This document shows positions 51,558-60,860 of a stretch of DNA of 64,000 nucleotides, in pieces. The stretch comes from an uncultured Collinsella sp. (GTDB lineage: Bacteria; Actinomycetota; Coriobacteriia; Coriobacteriales; Coriobacteriaceae). The position numbers were made by a program, and so were the translations under genes. The first letter of the stretch is position 1. Each line of letters opens with the position of its first letter. Location: the NCBI GenBank assembly GCA_934647195.1, contig CAKUFD010000001.1, positions 1 through 64,000 on the forward strand. Direction: 5' to 3'. The notes beneath the pieces were generated by a model. It saw only the letters and a program-made list of their open reading frames with translations. It was not told the origin of the DNA and did no database searches.

Positions 51558-52055
51558 CTACTCCACTTCGAGCACTTCCTCGACCTGTGGGGCCTTTTCT
51601 CCCACGAGAACATGGGCAACCTTTGCCGCAATGGGGTCAAACAGCAAACCACCCACCACAACAAAGGCCCAGCCGCCGGTGGCGAGCTTTGCCCAACGGG
51701 AGAAATACGTCGTTTCGCCCACGAGGCCAAAGCCGGTCTGGAATGCGATCTCGGCCAACCCGATAATCAAAAAGAGCAGCGTAGCGGCAAATACCGTACC
51801 CGCGATCTTTGCCGCAGGGCTACCTGGTTTGAATCCAAAGAAATCAACCCAATCGCCCACGGCCTTTCCAAACTGAGGCAGCGAGCTCACCACCTCTGCA
51901 ATGACAATAGCGAGCGCGAGCTGTCCCCAAAAACCAGTAGGGCTCGACATATCAAGTGCCGCTTTGCCTTCGATAATCGGCAAAAAAGAGCACATCAGAA
52001 GCGGGTTCACCAGTGCATTGATCATGCCGGCGACCCTCGTTTCTCGAGAATTCAT
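51558..52055 (-). CDS. Four-helix membrane protein of unknown function
   Basis: 165 residues. About four membrane helices: INALVNPLLMCSFLP, GQLALAIVIAEVVSSLPQF, AGTVFAATLLFLIIGLAEIAF and GGWAFVVVGGLLFDPIAAKV, and a short acidic end. The ATG at 52055 has AAAGGAAATTTGAAT upstream; a TTG two codons earlier is also possible. No family recognised. It follows the LuxR gene by 77 bp on the same strand. Confidence 0.7.
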   Translation of the reverse strand: MNSRETRVAGMINALVNPLLMCSFLPIIEGKAALDMSSPTGFWGQLALAIVIAEVVSSLPQFGKAVGDWVDFFGFKPGSPAAKIAGTVFAATLLFLIIGLAEIAFQTGFGLVGETTYFSRWAKLATGGWAFVVVGGLLFDPIAAKVAHVLVGEKAPQVEEVLEVE

Positions 52056-52132
52056 ATTCAAATTTCCTTTAGCTTTTCGTAGTTACACAGCACGTGGAGA
52101 AACCGCGCTCCCTACTGGAAAGCCAGTTTTAG

Positions 52133-53164
52133 TTACTTTTCGGCAGAAGCGGCAGCGCCACGCGAGCGTTCGTAAAACATGCCCATCAGTTCACTGCGAC
52201 GCGAAACCGAGAGCTTCCGATAGATACTATGAACGTGCGCCTTGACCGTTCCCAGCGAGATAACCAGGTCGTTTGCTATCTGTTGGTTTCCCTGTCCCGT
52301 CAAAACGCGAGACAGCACCTCCTGCTCACGCGGTGTGAGCTCGTAAAGCGCACAAAAATCGGCGATGTCATTCGCGCCCTGCTTTGCCGCGCGCTGTTCG
52401 GTCTCCAAGCGATACAGATCCAAACGATCGCGAACAAGTCGCTCGGTTCGACGCACGTGAAACTCGTCTTGATAGCGGCGTGCGTAAATGATGCAAGACA
52501 TGGCAAGGCAAGCCCATAGGGCGTCTTCCATGATGTTGATCTTGCCCACATAAAATGGAACCGAGCCGGAATGCATATACATAGCTGCATATATAAGGTC
52601 CTCGCCAATCGAGGCAGCATAGGCGCAAAGGCATAGGAGCAAAAGCGAGCGCAAAAGGTGCACCGCGCGAGAATCTACCTCCTCATCAGAGGCAGAGCGG
52701 GCCAAACCCATCAAGGTCCATGCGCAAAGCGAAATCATAACCAGAGGGTCGATGAAAAGATAGGTCATATCGGATACGATGCCCAGATAAACCGTTCCCG
52801 CCAGGCAGCGAATCAGGGCAAGTATCGGAAAGAGAAGGAACAGAATCGCTCGGGAGGGGCGTTTAAGCACGTCGCACGTCAGCAGATAAAAGAGGATCTC
52901 CTCGCCCATCTGGAAGAGTGTCTTCGCTATTCCAAAAAGGGTCAAAGAACCGTGGGGGCCAAAGCTGCCTGCCGAAGAGAACGTTCCCGACACAAGGGAC
53001 GATCCCATATCGGCCACTCCTTCGAGGGCCAGCAGGGCCATGAGCATAGAGAGATACGCAAAGCGCTTGCTCTCCGTCACGCCCTTAGTCACGCCGCAGA
53101 AAAAGGCGGCGCAGGCAAAGAGGCAAAGGAAAAACACGTTGTAAAGATAGATATAGAACCCCAC
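52133..53164 (-). CDS. Membrane-bound LuxR-family regulator
   Basis: 343 residues. The N-terminal 210 residues contain about seven membrane helices, starting YIYLYNVFFLCLFACAAFFCG. The C-terminal LuxR helix-turn-helix reads LTPREQEVLSRVLTGQGNQQ with VISLGTVKAHVHSIYRKL. This architecture is common in Coriobacteriia. The start is probably a GTG at 53164 behind GAGGAGG. It is next to the MATE/amidohydrolase pair and may control it; the signal is unknown. Confidence 0.85.
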   Translation of the reverse strand: MGFYIYLYNVFFLCLFACAAFFCGVTKGVTESKRFAYLSMLMALLALEGVADMGSSLVSGTFSSAGSFGPHGSLTLFGIAKTLFQMGEEILFYLLTCDVLKRPSRAILFLLFPILALIRCLAGTVYLGIVSDMTYLFIDPLVMISLCAWTLMGLARSASDEEVDSRAVHLLRSLLLLCLCAYAASIGEDLIYAAMYMHSGSVPFYVGKINIMEDALWACLAMSCIIYARRYQDEFHVRRTERLVRDRLDLYRLETEQRAAKQGANDIADFCALYELTPREQEVLSRVLTGQGNQQIANDLVISLGTVKAHVHSIYRKLSVSRRSELMGMFYERSRGAAASAEK

Positions 53165-53314
53165 GCGTTTTCCTCCTCTAGCATCACGACCGGACCCATG
53201 ATAGCGCAATGGCACCCCGTGGATACTCGGACCGGCCGCGCTCCGAGAGAGGCGGGCGGCAAGACTCAGGCAGCCTTGTCGCCCGCGATCTGTCGTAGGA
53301 GTCGAATTTTGAAC

Positions 53315-54727
53315 TTACGCTTCCTCGGCAGCTGCAGCGCGTGCAGCCTCGAGAACCTCTTCGGGAAGCTCGACACCCTCGTCGGTGTTATAGCCGTACT
53401 TCAAGGCGCCCTTCTTAAGGAAGAAGAGTGAGACGATAGCGGTAAGGGCCTCGGCCACAGTCAGGGCCAACCACACGCCGTCGCCGCCCATAACCATGGG
53501 GAGCACCAGCAGCAGGACGATAGGAAGAATGAGCGAACGCAGAGTGGAGATAACGAGCGGCATCATCGTATCGTTGAAAGCGGTGAGCATGTTCTGGATG
53601 CAGATGTTCACGCCAACGAGGCCTGCGCAAGAAGCGAAGAGGATCCACTTCTGGGCAGCGAGGGTGTACACGGGATCGCCGGGAACCTGGCCGTAGACCA
53701 GCAAAATCGGCTTCATGAGGACGATGCCCAGGATGGCGATGACAATGATGAGGATGACGCTCAGACGACGATATTTCTGATACGTGCTATGAATCTTCTT
53801 GGGGTTGTTCTCGCCGATCTGATAGCTGATGATTGGGGTAGCACCCTTACCAAAGCCGATAAACGGGCCGATGAAGAGGAACTGCACGTACAGGAAGATT
53901 GCGGCAACAGCAACACCGTCGGCACCAAAGTACTTCATAGCCTGGATGTTGTAGATAGCGGTCATGAAGCCGGTAGCAGCGCTGTAGATGAAGTCGGCAA
54001 GACCGATCTTGCAGCTCTCGGCGATATTTTTCGCAGGGCATGCCGGGGAATCATAGTGCAGGACGCTGCTCTTGGAGAAGATGACGATAGCCGAAGCGAT
54101 AGCGGCAAAGGCGGCGCCGGTACCAAAGCCGAGGGCTGCACCCGTGGTGCCCAAGCCAAGCGTACCCTGGTAGACAACGTCCATACCCAGCGTGACCAGG
54201 CCACCGAGGATGGTGATCACCATGCAGTGCGTGGGCTTACCAGCGGTGAGCAGCCACATCTGGAAACCGAGCTGGATGGTGTAGAGCGGCATAAAGAAGC
54301 GGTGCACGTTCCAGTAGGTCGTGCAGACGGGAGCGAGGCTCGCGTCGGCGCCCATGAAGTACCACACCTGGTCGCCAGCAAAGCTAATGGCAAATCCCCA
54401 GATAGTAGCGATGATGGTCGAGATGAGAAGCACACAGGTGAAGGTCTTGTTTGCCTCAGTCGTCTTCTTCTCGCCCAAAAGCTTGCCCAGAAGGGCGGCA
54501 GAGCCGCCGGAGAACAGGAAAGCAATAGCCTCTACCACTGCCTGAGCGGGATAGACGATGTTGATGGCCGAAAGTGTCGCCGTGCTGTTGAAGTTGGTGG
54601 CAATAGCCGTGTCGAAAATCTGATAGATACCGGTCCAGAGCTGCAGCAGGATCGAGGGAGCTGCAAAGAGGAACAGTCCGATGAGCGTGTAGTTACGCGC
54701 GAGCTTGTTAGGGCTGGTTTCTGCCAT
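53315..54727 (-). CDS. MATE-family efflux transporter
   Basis: 470 residues with 12 predicted membrane helices. MATE features are AINIVYPAQAVVEAIAFLFS, LGEKKTTEANKTF and a second half with QIGENNPKKIHSTYQKYRR and IQNMLTAFNDTMMPLVIS. It exports drugs or metabolites by cation antiport. Its start lies right after the amidohydrolase stop (ATG at 54727, stop ends 54729), so the two form an operon. Confidence 0.93.
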   Translation of the reverse strand: MAETSPNKLARNYTLIGLFLFAAPSILLQLWTGIYQIFDTAIATNFNSTATLSAINIVYPAQAVVEAIAFLFSGGSAALLGKLLGEKKTTEANKTFTCVLLISTIIATIWGFAISFAGDQVWYFMGADASLAPVCTTYWNVHRFFMPLYTIQLGFQMWLLTAGKPTHCMVITILGGLVTLGMDVVYQGTLGLGTTGAALGFGTGAAFAAIASAIVIFSKSSVLHYDSPACPAKNIAESCKIGLADFIYSAATGFMTAIYNIQAMKYFGADGVAVAAIFLYVQFLFIGPFIGFGKGATPIISYQIGENNPKKIHSTYQKYRRLSVILIIVIAILGIVLMKPILLVYGQVPGDPVYTLAAQKWILFASCAGLVGVNICIQNMLTAFNDTMMPLVISTLRSLILPIVLLLVLPMVMGGDGVWLALTVAEALTAIVSLFFLKKGALKYGYNTDEGVELPEEVLEAARAAAAEEA

Positions 54728-54728
54728 C

Positions 54729-56369
54729 TTACTCGCCTTCCTTCTCGTACATGGTCTTGCCGTCGATGACGGTCATGAGGCACTTGGCCTCGTGGATGGT
54801 ATGGGGGTCGATGGCCGTGATGTCGCGGTCCATGAGCACGAAGTCGGCCTCCTTGCCCACCTCGATGGAGCCGATGCGCTTCTCGAGGAAGTTCTGGTAT
54901 GCGCCGTTGATAGTGCCGGCGCAGATCATGTCCTCAACCGAGACGCGCTGGTTGGGGTCGAGCATGGTCTCTTCCGAGGCGTCGCCGGGCGCGCAACGAG
55001 TCGCGCCAACCTCCAGGCCCTCCATCGGGTCGGGGTTAGAGACGGGGAAGTCGGTTGCCGAGGTGACGACCATGCCGCGGTCCCAGAATTTCTTGAGCGG
55101 ATACTCGGACTCGGCGCGATCGCCAAGCTGAGCGTGCTCCAGGGACTCATAGCACACGGGATCCTTAAAGTGCCACGTAGGATTGGCGCAAGCGACACCC
55201 TTGAGGGCGGCAAAGCGGTCGATGTCCTCATCGCGCATAACCTGCAGGTGCGTAATGGTCGGGCGCCAGTCATCCTTCGGATCGGTTGCCTGTGCATACT
55301 CAAAGCCGTCGAGCGCCATGGAGATGGCAGCGTCGCCGATAGCATGCACGTGCACCTGGAAACCCTTTTCCTTGGCATAGCGAACCATGGCGTTATAGTC
55401 ATCGGGCTCGCAGTTGGGAACGCCGCGGAAACCGGGCTTGTCGGTATACTCTTCCAGCAGGTACGCCGTACCGGACTCGATAACGCCATCGAGCACGAAC
55501 TTGATGTTGTTGCACTGATAGTGCTCGCCATGATAGGAATCGCGAACCTTAGCGCAGCGATCGATCTTGTCGAGGCCCTCATGCTCGGGCTTGCAATAGA
55601 AGCCAGAGGTTACTTTGAGCTTGAGCTTGCCCTCGATGTCGAGTTCCTCGAGAGCAATCTGAGCATTGACCTCATCGCGAAGAATCGGCTCGTAAATATT
55701 GGTAATACCGACCGCAAGCAAGTCCTCCTGCAACGTAAGAATGGCGCTCTTGAACTCTTCGACCGTGTAGGAACGAATCGCCTTGAAGACATCGTTCATA
55801 GCCCAGTCGCGCACCAGGCCCGTAGGCTCCTGCGTCACGGGATCCAAAACGATGGTTCCAGCTTCCTGGCTCACAAAGCCGCGACCAATGCCGGCCCTCT
55901 CGAGGCACTTGCTGTTGACCCAATAGGAGTGGCCATCGTACGAACCGATAAGCATCGGCACGTCCGGGCATACAGCGTCCAGCAGTTCCTTGGCCTGGAT
56001 CTTGCCCTCGTTCTCGAACACGGCGTTGTCCCAACCCATGCCCTTATAGAACTCGCGTCCCGGATGCTCTTCCACATATTTGCGGATGGTCTCAACGTAC
56101 TCGTCCACGGTCTCGAGACCCAGAATGTCGATCTCGTAGGCAAACTGACCAGCACCAGACGAGAAGTGCATATGAGCGTCGCAGAAGCCCGGCATGAACA
56201 TGCCGTCGCCTGCCTCGATCACCTTAGTGTCGGGACCGACGTACTCGTTCACCCCCGCCTCATCGCCCACATAGGCGAACATGCCGTCCTTAATCGCTAC
56301 CGCTTGAGCCGTAAACTCTGCGCGATTAGACGTAAACACCTTCCCCTTAAGTACGGTATCCGCTTGCAT
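54729..56369 (-). CDS. Amidohydrolase, YtcJ-like
   Basis: 546 residues. The early metal motif is GFCDAHMHFSSG. ESGTAYLLEEYTDKPG, VHVHAIGDAAISMALDGF (His-x-His and metal ligand region), ITHLQVMRDEDIDRF and SATDFPVSNPDPMEG (Asp) follow. The C-terminal IGSIEVGKEADFVLMDRDI is family-typical. YtcJ-type enzymes hydrolyse amides, with unknown substrates. AAAGGAGTTTGCG precedes the ATG. It is transcribed with the MATE gene. Confidence 0.9.
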   Translation of the reverse strand: MQADTVLKGKVFTSNRAEFTAQAVAIKDGMFAYVGDEAGVNEYVGPDTKVIEAGDGMFMPGFCDAHMHFSSGAGQFAYEIDILGLETVDEYVETIRKYVEEHPGREFYKGMGWDNAVFENEGKIQAKELLDAVCPDVPMLIGSYDGHSYWVNSKCLERAGIGRGFVSQEAGTIVLDPVTQEPTGLVRDWAMNDVFKAIRSYTVEEFKSAILTLQEDLLAVGITNIYEPILRDEVNAQIALEELDIEGKLKLKVTSGFYCKPEHEGLDKIDRCAKVRDSYHGEHYQCNNIKFVLDGVIESGTAYLLEEYTDKPGFRGVPNCEPDDYNAMVRYAKEKGFQVHVHAIGDAAISMALDGFEYAQATDPKDDWRPTITHLQVMRDEDIDRFAALKGVACANPTWHFKDPVCYESLEHAQLGDRAESEYPLKKFWDRGMVVTSATDFPVSNPDPMEGLEVGATRCAPGDASEETMLDPNQRVSVEDMICAGTINGAYQNFLEKRIGSIEVGKEADFVLMDRDITAIDPHTIHEAKCLMTVIDGKTMYEKEGE

Positions 56370-56659
56370 CGCAAACTCCTTTCCTGTGACCCGTTTCTCA
56401 GTTCAAAACGGATTTCGCAGGGAAGATTACGGCCGCAAAGGGGTTTATGCCATGTGCCAAACGGTCGATTTCGCTCAACCTTAGTTGTATGAGACGCATA
56501 TTTTAGCAGGTAGACGAGCTAGGCCCCATTCTCACCGGCTAGCTCTCCCATCCCGTTCGCGCGGGGAGAACAGCCGTTCATCGTTGATGACAAACGCACC
56601 AGGAGGCAAACGTACCACTAAGGTTTATCTCCCGCCGCCAACCGTGGTCTGCCCCAGCC
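56370..56659. other. Gap between the amidohydrolase and the ECF A gene
   Basis: 290 bp; the amidohydrolase promoter must lie near 56370-56520, and the ECF operon ends at 56660. No hairpin with a T-run or gene was recognised. Confidence 0.4.
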
Positions 56660-58108
56660 CTACGGCCGGTAGTACACATTGTTGGCAAAAAACGCGGCAA
56701 CGGGTTCAGTCGAGGCGATCTCGCCGTCGAACATCATGGATACCGTGTCGGCCACTTGCTGCACGAAGTCGAGGTCGTGCGACGCCATGAGTATGGTCTT
56801 GCCTTGCGCCCGAAGGTCGATGAGCACATGCGCGAACTTCGAGCGCGCCCGTGCATCCAACCCCTTGGTGGGCTCATCGAGCAGCAGCACGTCTGGCTTT
56901 GCCAGCAAGAGCTTGCCTATGGCGAGCAACTGCTGCTGACCGCCCGAAAGATCATACGGATGCACACGCTCCTGCGCCGCAAGCCCCAGTTCCTCCAGCA
57001 GCTGGCGCGCTTCACCCTCGCCATAGCCAAGCTGGCCAGACCACTCCATCAGTTCATCAAGCGCCGTCTCGGCGGCAAACAAAGCACGGGGGTCCTGCGG
57101 CAGCAGCACGCGCCGCTCGCAAGCAGTGCGCACGCGGCCGCGTTGGAGACGAGACGAGCCCGCCGCAAGCGTGAGCAACGTCGATTTACCGCAGCCGTTG
57201 CCGCCCACCAACGCATGGATATGCCCCTCGGCAACACGCAAGTCAAGATTTCGCAGCACCCAGGGAGACTCACGATCGTATCTAAACCAAGCATCATCAA
57301 AGGCAAGCGCACGCGGAGCATCATCCTCCGGCACGCGCGCAGGTGCGACATCACCGGCATTCAACAAAGGCTCCCGCACGCGCAGCGTTTCCAAATCGGC
57401 AACCTCGCGCACGCGCCCTTCCGCCAGCTCAAACACGCAAGTTGCGTAGTCGACCATTGCACGTGGCGTATGCGTGGCCACCACCACGGTACAGCCCAGC
57501 TCACGGTTGATGCGAAAGAGAGCATGGAGGAAATTGCGCTCGGCAACCGGGTCGAGCTGCGAAGTGGGCTCGTCGAGCAACAGCAGCGACGGTTGCGCCA
57601 CAAGCGTCGAGGCGAGGGCGAGCAGCTGTTTACGACCGCCCGAAAGCGAATCGGTACTCTGCCTAAACCAATCGTCAATGCCAAAGAAATAGCTGGTCTC
57701 GGCAATGAGGCGGCGCATCTCATCTTGCGGAGTGCCCAAATTCTCAAGGCAAAATGCCATCTCGTGCCATACGCTTTCGCACACGATCTGGTTGTCGGGA
57801 TTCTGAAATACGTAGCCGATGGTTCGCGCGCTCTGTGCGTCGTCGAGCTGGTCTACATCGACGCCCGCGACCGCAAGCGAGCCCTCACGGGTACCCGCAG
57901 GCGCAATTTGCGGCTTGAGCAGCGAAAGCAACGTCGACTTGCCCGAACCAGTTCCGCCTACGAGTATGGCAAAGGCGCCGCGAGGCACCTTCCAGCTCAA
58001 ATCACACAACACGGGAGCCTTGGCCTGCGGATACGAAAACGTGAGCCCCTCGATGGCGATGGCGGCATCGGGCGCCGACGCCCCGCTCCAATCGATTCCC
58101 TCGATCAT
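56660..58108 (-). CDS. ECF transporter A component, duplicated ATPase
   Basis: 482 residues with two ABC ATPase halves. First: Walker A VGGTGSGKSTLLSL, Q-loop VFQNPDNQIV, signature DSLSGGRKQLLALA and Walker B LLLLDEPTSQLDP. Second: GGNGCGKSTLLTLA, YDLSGGQQQLLAIG and VLLLDEPTKGLDA. The fused form is typical in Coriobacteriia. It overlaps the T component by four bases. AAGGAGGTTTGC precedes the ATG at 58108. It powers vitamin or metal uptake by an S component. Confidence 0.94.
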   Translation of the reverse strand: MIEGIDWSGASAPDAAIAIEGLTFSYPQAKAPVLCDLSWKVPRGAFAILVGGTGSGKSTLLSLLKPQIAPAGTREGSLAVAGVDVDQLDDAQSARTIGYVFQNPDNQIVCESVWHEMAFCLENLGTPQDEMRRLIAETSYFFGIDDWFRQSTDSLSGGRKQLLALASTLVAQPSLLLLDEPTSQLDPVAERNFLHALFRINRELGCTVVVATHTPRAMVDYATCVFELAEGRVREVADLETLRVREPLLNAGDVAPARVPEDDAPRALAFDDAWFRYDRESPWVLRNLDLRVAEGHIHALVGGNGCGKSTLLTLAAGSSRLQRGRVRTACERRVLLPQDPRALFAAETALDELMEWSGQLGYGEGEARQLLEELGLAAQERVHPYDLSGGQQQLLAIGKLLLAKPDVLLLDEPTKGLDARARSKFAHVLIDLRAQGKTILMASHDLDFVQQVADTVSMMFDGEIASTEPVAAFFANNVYYRP

Positions 58109-58971
58109 GCAAACCTCCTTGAGCGCACGGCATGCGCCACGGCGGGAAACAGCATCCATGCGGCATAGGGAACGTACCCCCACCAAACAACCAGTCGGCT
58201 AAGCGCGGGATAGAACAAAAACTGGCCGCAAGCCACTGCGGCAAGTGCGCAGCACAGCACAGCGGCAAGCAGCAAGACCGCAAGCGTATACACGTCCCGC
58301 GCGCGAAAACGGTAGCGCGTATAGGTGGTACGGCGAGCAGCAGCACCCCAGCCGCGGGCGCGCATGGCATCGGCCATCTCCAGCGAGTCTTCCATGCCCC
58401 AGCCCATCAGCACCGAGGAAAGACGCAGGCGGCTCTTTGCCGTATCGACCGCACCCGCCGTCGGCACACCCTGCGCCCCCTGAACCGCAAGGATTTGATG
58501 GCCCCGGCGCACAAAGCGCGGAATCATCCGCATCGTGCTCGAAATCATCAACGCAACCACAGGGGCCACGTTGCCAAAAAGCGCCATCACCTTATCGAAC
58601 GTCAACATATGGGAGCCCGCCATAAACCATAGGGCACTTGCCACAAACAGGCCGCCCATAGCCAAACCGTATGCCAAGCTCTCCAGATAAACGGCCCGGG
58701 CCCCTAAATAGAAAAGAACTGTAGACCCCGAGGCAGAGAAGAGCGGGTTGAACAGCGCGATGATCGCGATGACGGGAAGCTGCCAGCGCAAGCCCGCAAG
58801 CGTCGAGCGCACCCCACGGGTGCAACAGTTGGCGGCAAGCGCCCCGATGAGCGAAATGGCAATCAGCACCGGCTGCATCGCCGCCATGGTTAGGCAAAGT
58901 GTGACGATGACGTAGCACGCCGGCACGACGGGATGCGACGTTTCGAATACGTAGAGGGACCGCTGCTTCAT
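58105..58971 (-). CDS. ECF transporter T component
   Basis: 288 residues, integral membrane coupling subunit of the EcfT family. Helices at the start (YVIVTLCLTMAAMQPVLIA) and the Ala-Arg-Gly motif ADAMRARGWGAAARR typical of EcfT coupling helices are seen. It overlaps both neighbours by four bases, showing tight operon coupling. Confidence 0.9.
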   Translation of the reverse strand: MKQRSLYVFETSHPVVPACYVIVTLCLTMAAMQPVLIAISLIGALAANCCTRGVRSTLAGLRWQLPVIAIIALFNPLFSASGSTVLFYLGARAVYLESLAYGLAMGGLFVASALWFMAGSHMLTFDKVMALFGNVAPVVALMISSTMRMIPRFVRRGHQILAVQGAQGVPTAGAVDTAKSRLRLSSVLMGWGMEDSLEMADAMRARGWGAAARRTTYTRYRFRARDVYTLAVLLLAAVLCCALAAVACGQFLFYPALSRLVVWWGYVPYAAWMLFPAVAHAVRSRRFA

Positions 58972-60614
58972 GAGCGCCTATCGTCTTCTCGGTTGCGCCA
59001 GGCATCCAGGCCTTCATCGCTCAGACGACGACCGCCCTTGTTGCGAATCACGACGTATGCTCCAAACGCCACGACAAAAATCAAGGCGCCCACGCCAAGG
59101 CCCGCGCCATTAGGAAGCGTGACACCTGCCAAGGATGCACCCAGCGTATCGAGGCTATTCGAGCCGCCCACCGGGGTATGTACTGTTCGACTCTCGTCGG
59201 CGGCAAGCACCGTTAGCTTTCCGCGCGATGCGGCAAAAACGGAACCGTCGCGGTTCGCCAGCAGCGCAAACGAGAGAGGTGCGGCCGCGGTGTCGAGAGA
59301 CTCATTCCCCGCCCCTTCTCCGTTCGCAATGCATTGGACCGAAGCACCGGACTCCTCGCCATCGGCATGCTCTATATAAAAGAGCGATCGATCCTCTGCC
59401 TGGGCATACACGCCGAGCGTCATGGCAGAAGGCTTCTCTCCATAGGCAACGGGCAACAGCCCGCCTATTGCACGGGAACAAACGCGAATCTGGCCATCAA
59501 TCTGCAACGAAAGCGCAGCATCGTCTTTCGCCAGGCGATAGACACACCCATCGGACCCTCCCACGTACAGCGCATCGTCAACGCAAACAGGAGCGCAGGA
59601 AGATAGGCTGCAGCCGAGGCTTATAGAATCCCCAACCAACACACCCGAATCGCTAGCTTCCACCAAACAAGCCGTTCCATCGGACGCCGCAACGGCAAGG
59701 GCAGAGCCCTCTCCCGCCGCGCCCGCAGACGCTGCCGAAGCACACGACGCCAACCCCGCCGGGGCGGTCACAGCGCTGTCGAGCAGCTTACCCGAAGCGG
59801 CATCGAGCAGATACGCTACGGAGTTACCGCCGCTCACCAACAGGTGGCCCTGCGAGTAAAGTATCGCGGGCAGAGCGCCTTCGCCTGTAGCAACGCCCTC
59901 AAGCGAAGCCCCTTCCGGCAGTGCGAGCTCCTGCTGCCAGAGCAGCGACCCGTCCACGGAAGAAAACGAGGCAACCTTAGTCTCCAAGCGACCGTTCCCC
60001 CGATAAGAAAACGTCACGAATATGCAGCCCTCGGCATACACAGGCGTGGAGCACGAGCCCCACGTCGCACCCTCCACACCAAGCGGCACGCCCTCGTCCG
60101 AAACCCATGCGCTCGTCAGGTCCTCGTCATAGGCCGCCAAGCGACCGTCCGCCAGGGGGACCATCAAAGCGCTATCGGCAAACATGCATGAGCCGAGCGA
60201 CTGCGCGGGCAGCGATACCTGCTTGCAAACCTTGCCGCTCGTCGCATCGTACTGGGTAAGACTCGTTGCATCCAAAAGATAGAAAAAGGTTGCCTGCCCG
60301 CGCTGGCGCAAGGCGGCAGCACAGGGAGCGCTCGCATCTGCATCCCACAATGCCTTGCCACTTGCCGGCGCCATAACGGGCACGACGCCCGCCGGCGCAC
60401 CCGCTGCCGCCGTGCTCGCATAGCCCGCCCATGCGGTATAGGGGTCATTAAAAGTCGACTCGTCAGTCTCTGCACCACAAGCCGCAACGGGAGAGACGAA
60501 ACAGGCCATCAAAAGCACCACGACGGCAAGGGTGAAAGCCCCCATGCGGGCCGCCGCGCGTGGCGTGTCCCCAACATGCGCTCCCAACCTATCGGCACTT
60601 TGGAACAATCGCAT
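58968..60614 (-). CDS. PQQ-type beta-propeller membrane protein of the ECF operon
   Basis: 548 residues. N-terminal export signal at about 25-46 ending SPVAACGAETD, which resembles a lipobox. The extracellular part has repeated blades (FFYLLDATSLTQYDATSGKV, VASFSSVDGSLLWQQELALP, LYVGGSDGCVYRLAKDD). A membrane anchor near residues 505-525 (GVGALIFVVAFGAYVVIR) precedes a basic tail. It may present the substrate to the ECF transporter. The ATG at 60614 follows GGAGGAG. Overlaps EcfT by four bases. Confidence 0.82.
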   Translation of the reverse strand: MRLFQSADRLGAHVGDTPRAAARMGAFTLAVVVLLMACFVSPVAACGAETDESTFNDPYTAWAGYASTAAAGAPAGVVPVMAPASGKALWDADASAPCAAALRQRGQATFFYLLDATSLTQYDATSGKVCKQVSLPAQSLGSCMFADSALMVPLADGRLAAYDEDLTSAWVSDEGVPLGVEGATWGSCSTPVYAEGCIFVTFSYRGNGRLETKVASFSSVDGSLLWQQELALPEGASLEGVATGEGALPAILYSQGHLLVSGGNSVAYLLDAASGKLLDSAVTAPAGLASCASAASAGAAGEGSALAVAASDGTACLVEASDSGVLVGDSISLGCSLSSCAPVCVDDALYVGGSDGCVYRLAKDDAALSLQIDGQIRVCSRAIGGLLPVAYGEKPSAMTLGVYAQAEDRSLFYIEHADGEESGASVQCIANGEGAGNESLDTAAAPLSFALLANRDGSVFAASRGKLTVLAADESRTVHTPVGGSNSLDTLGASLAGVTLPNGAGLGVGALIFVVAFGAYVVIRNKGGRRLSDEGLDAWRNREDDRRS

Positions 60615-60860
60615 CAAAAAAACTCCTCCAGCAGGATCATGCATCCCGCGTCACCTTTGTTTTTGCTATTGTAACGGCTCGCAAAACGGCCCAAGGCGCC
60701 ATGCGCAAACCCCACAACGCGTGCTCGGCGCGCACGTTTGCTGTGCTCTTGATGCCATGCGCCATCCGCACGCCATGCGCGCTCCCGCCTGCGGTATCAT
60801 CAAGCCCTGTGCGGTTGCAAGCGCCGCCGCACAGTACATACCAAGCAACCCGGGAGAAGT

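Noticed and set aside
60615..60860. Cobalamin riboswitch upstream of the ECF operon
   Set aside because: No B12-box-like conserved sequence was found, despite the vitamin-transport context.
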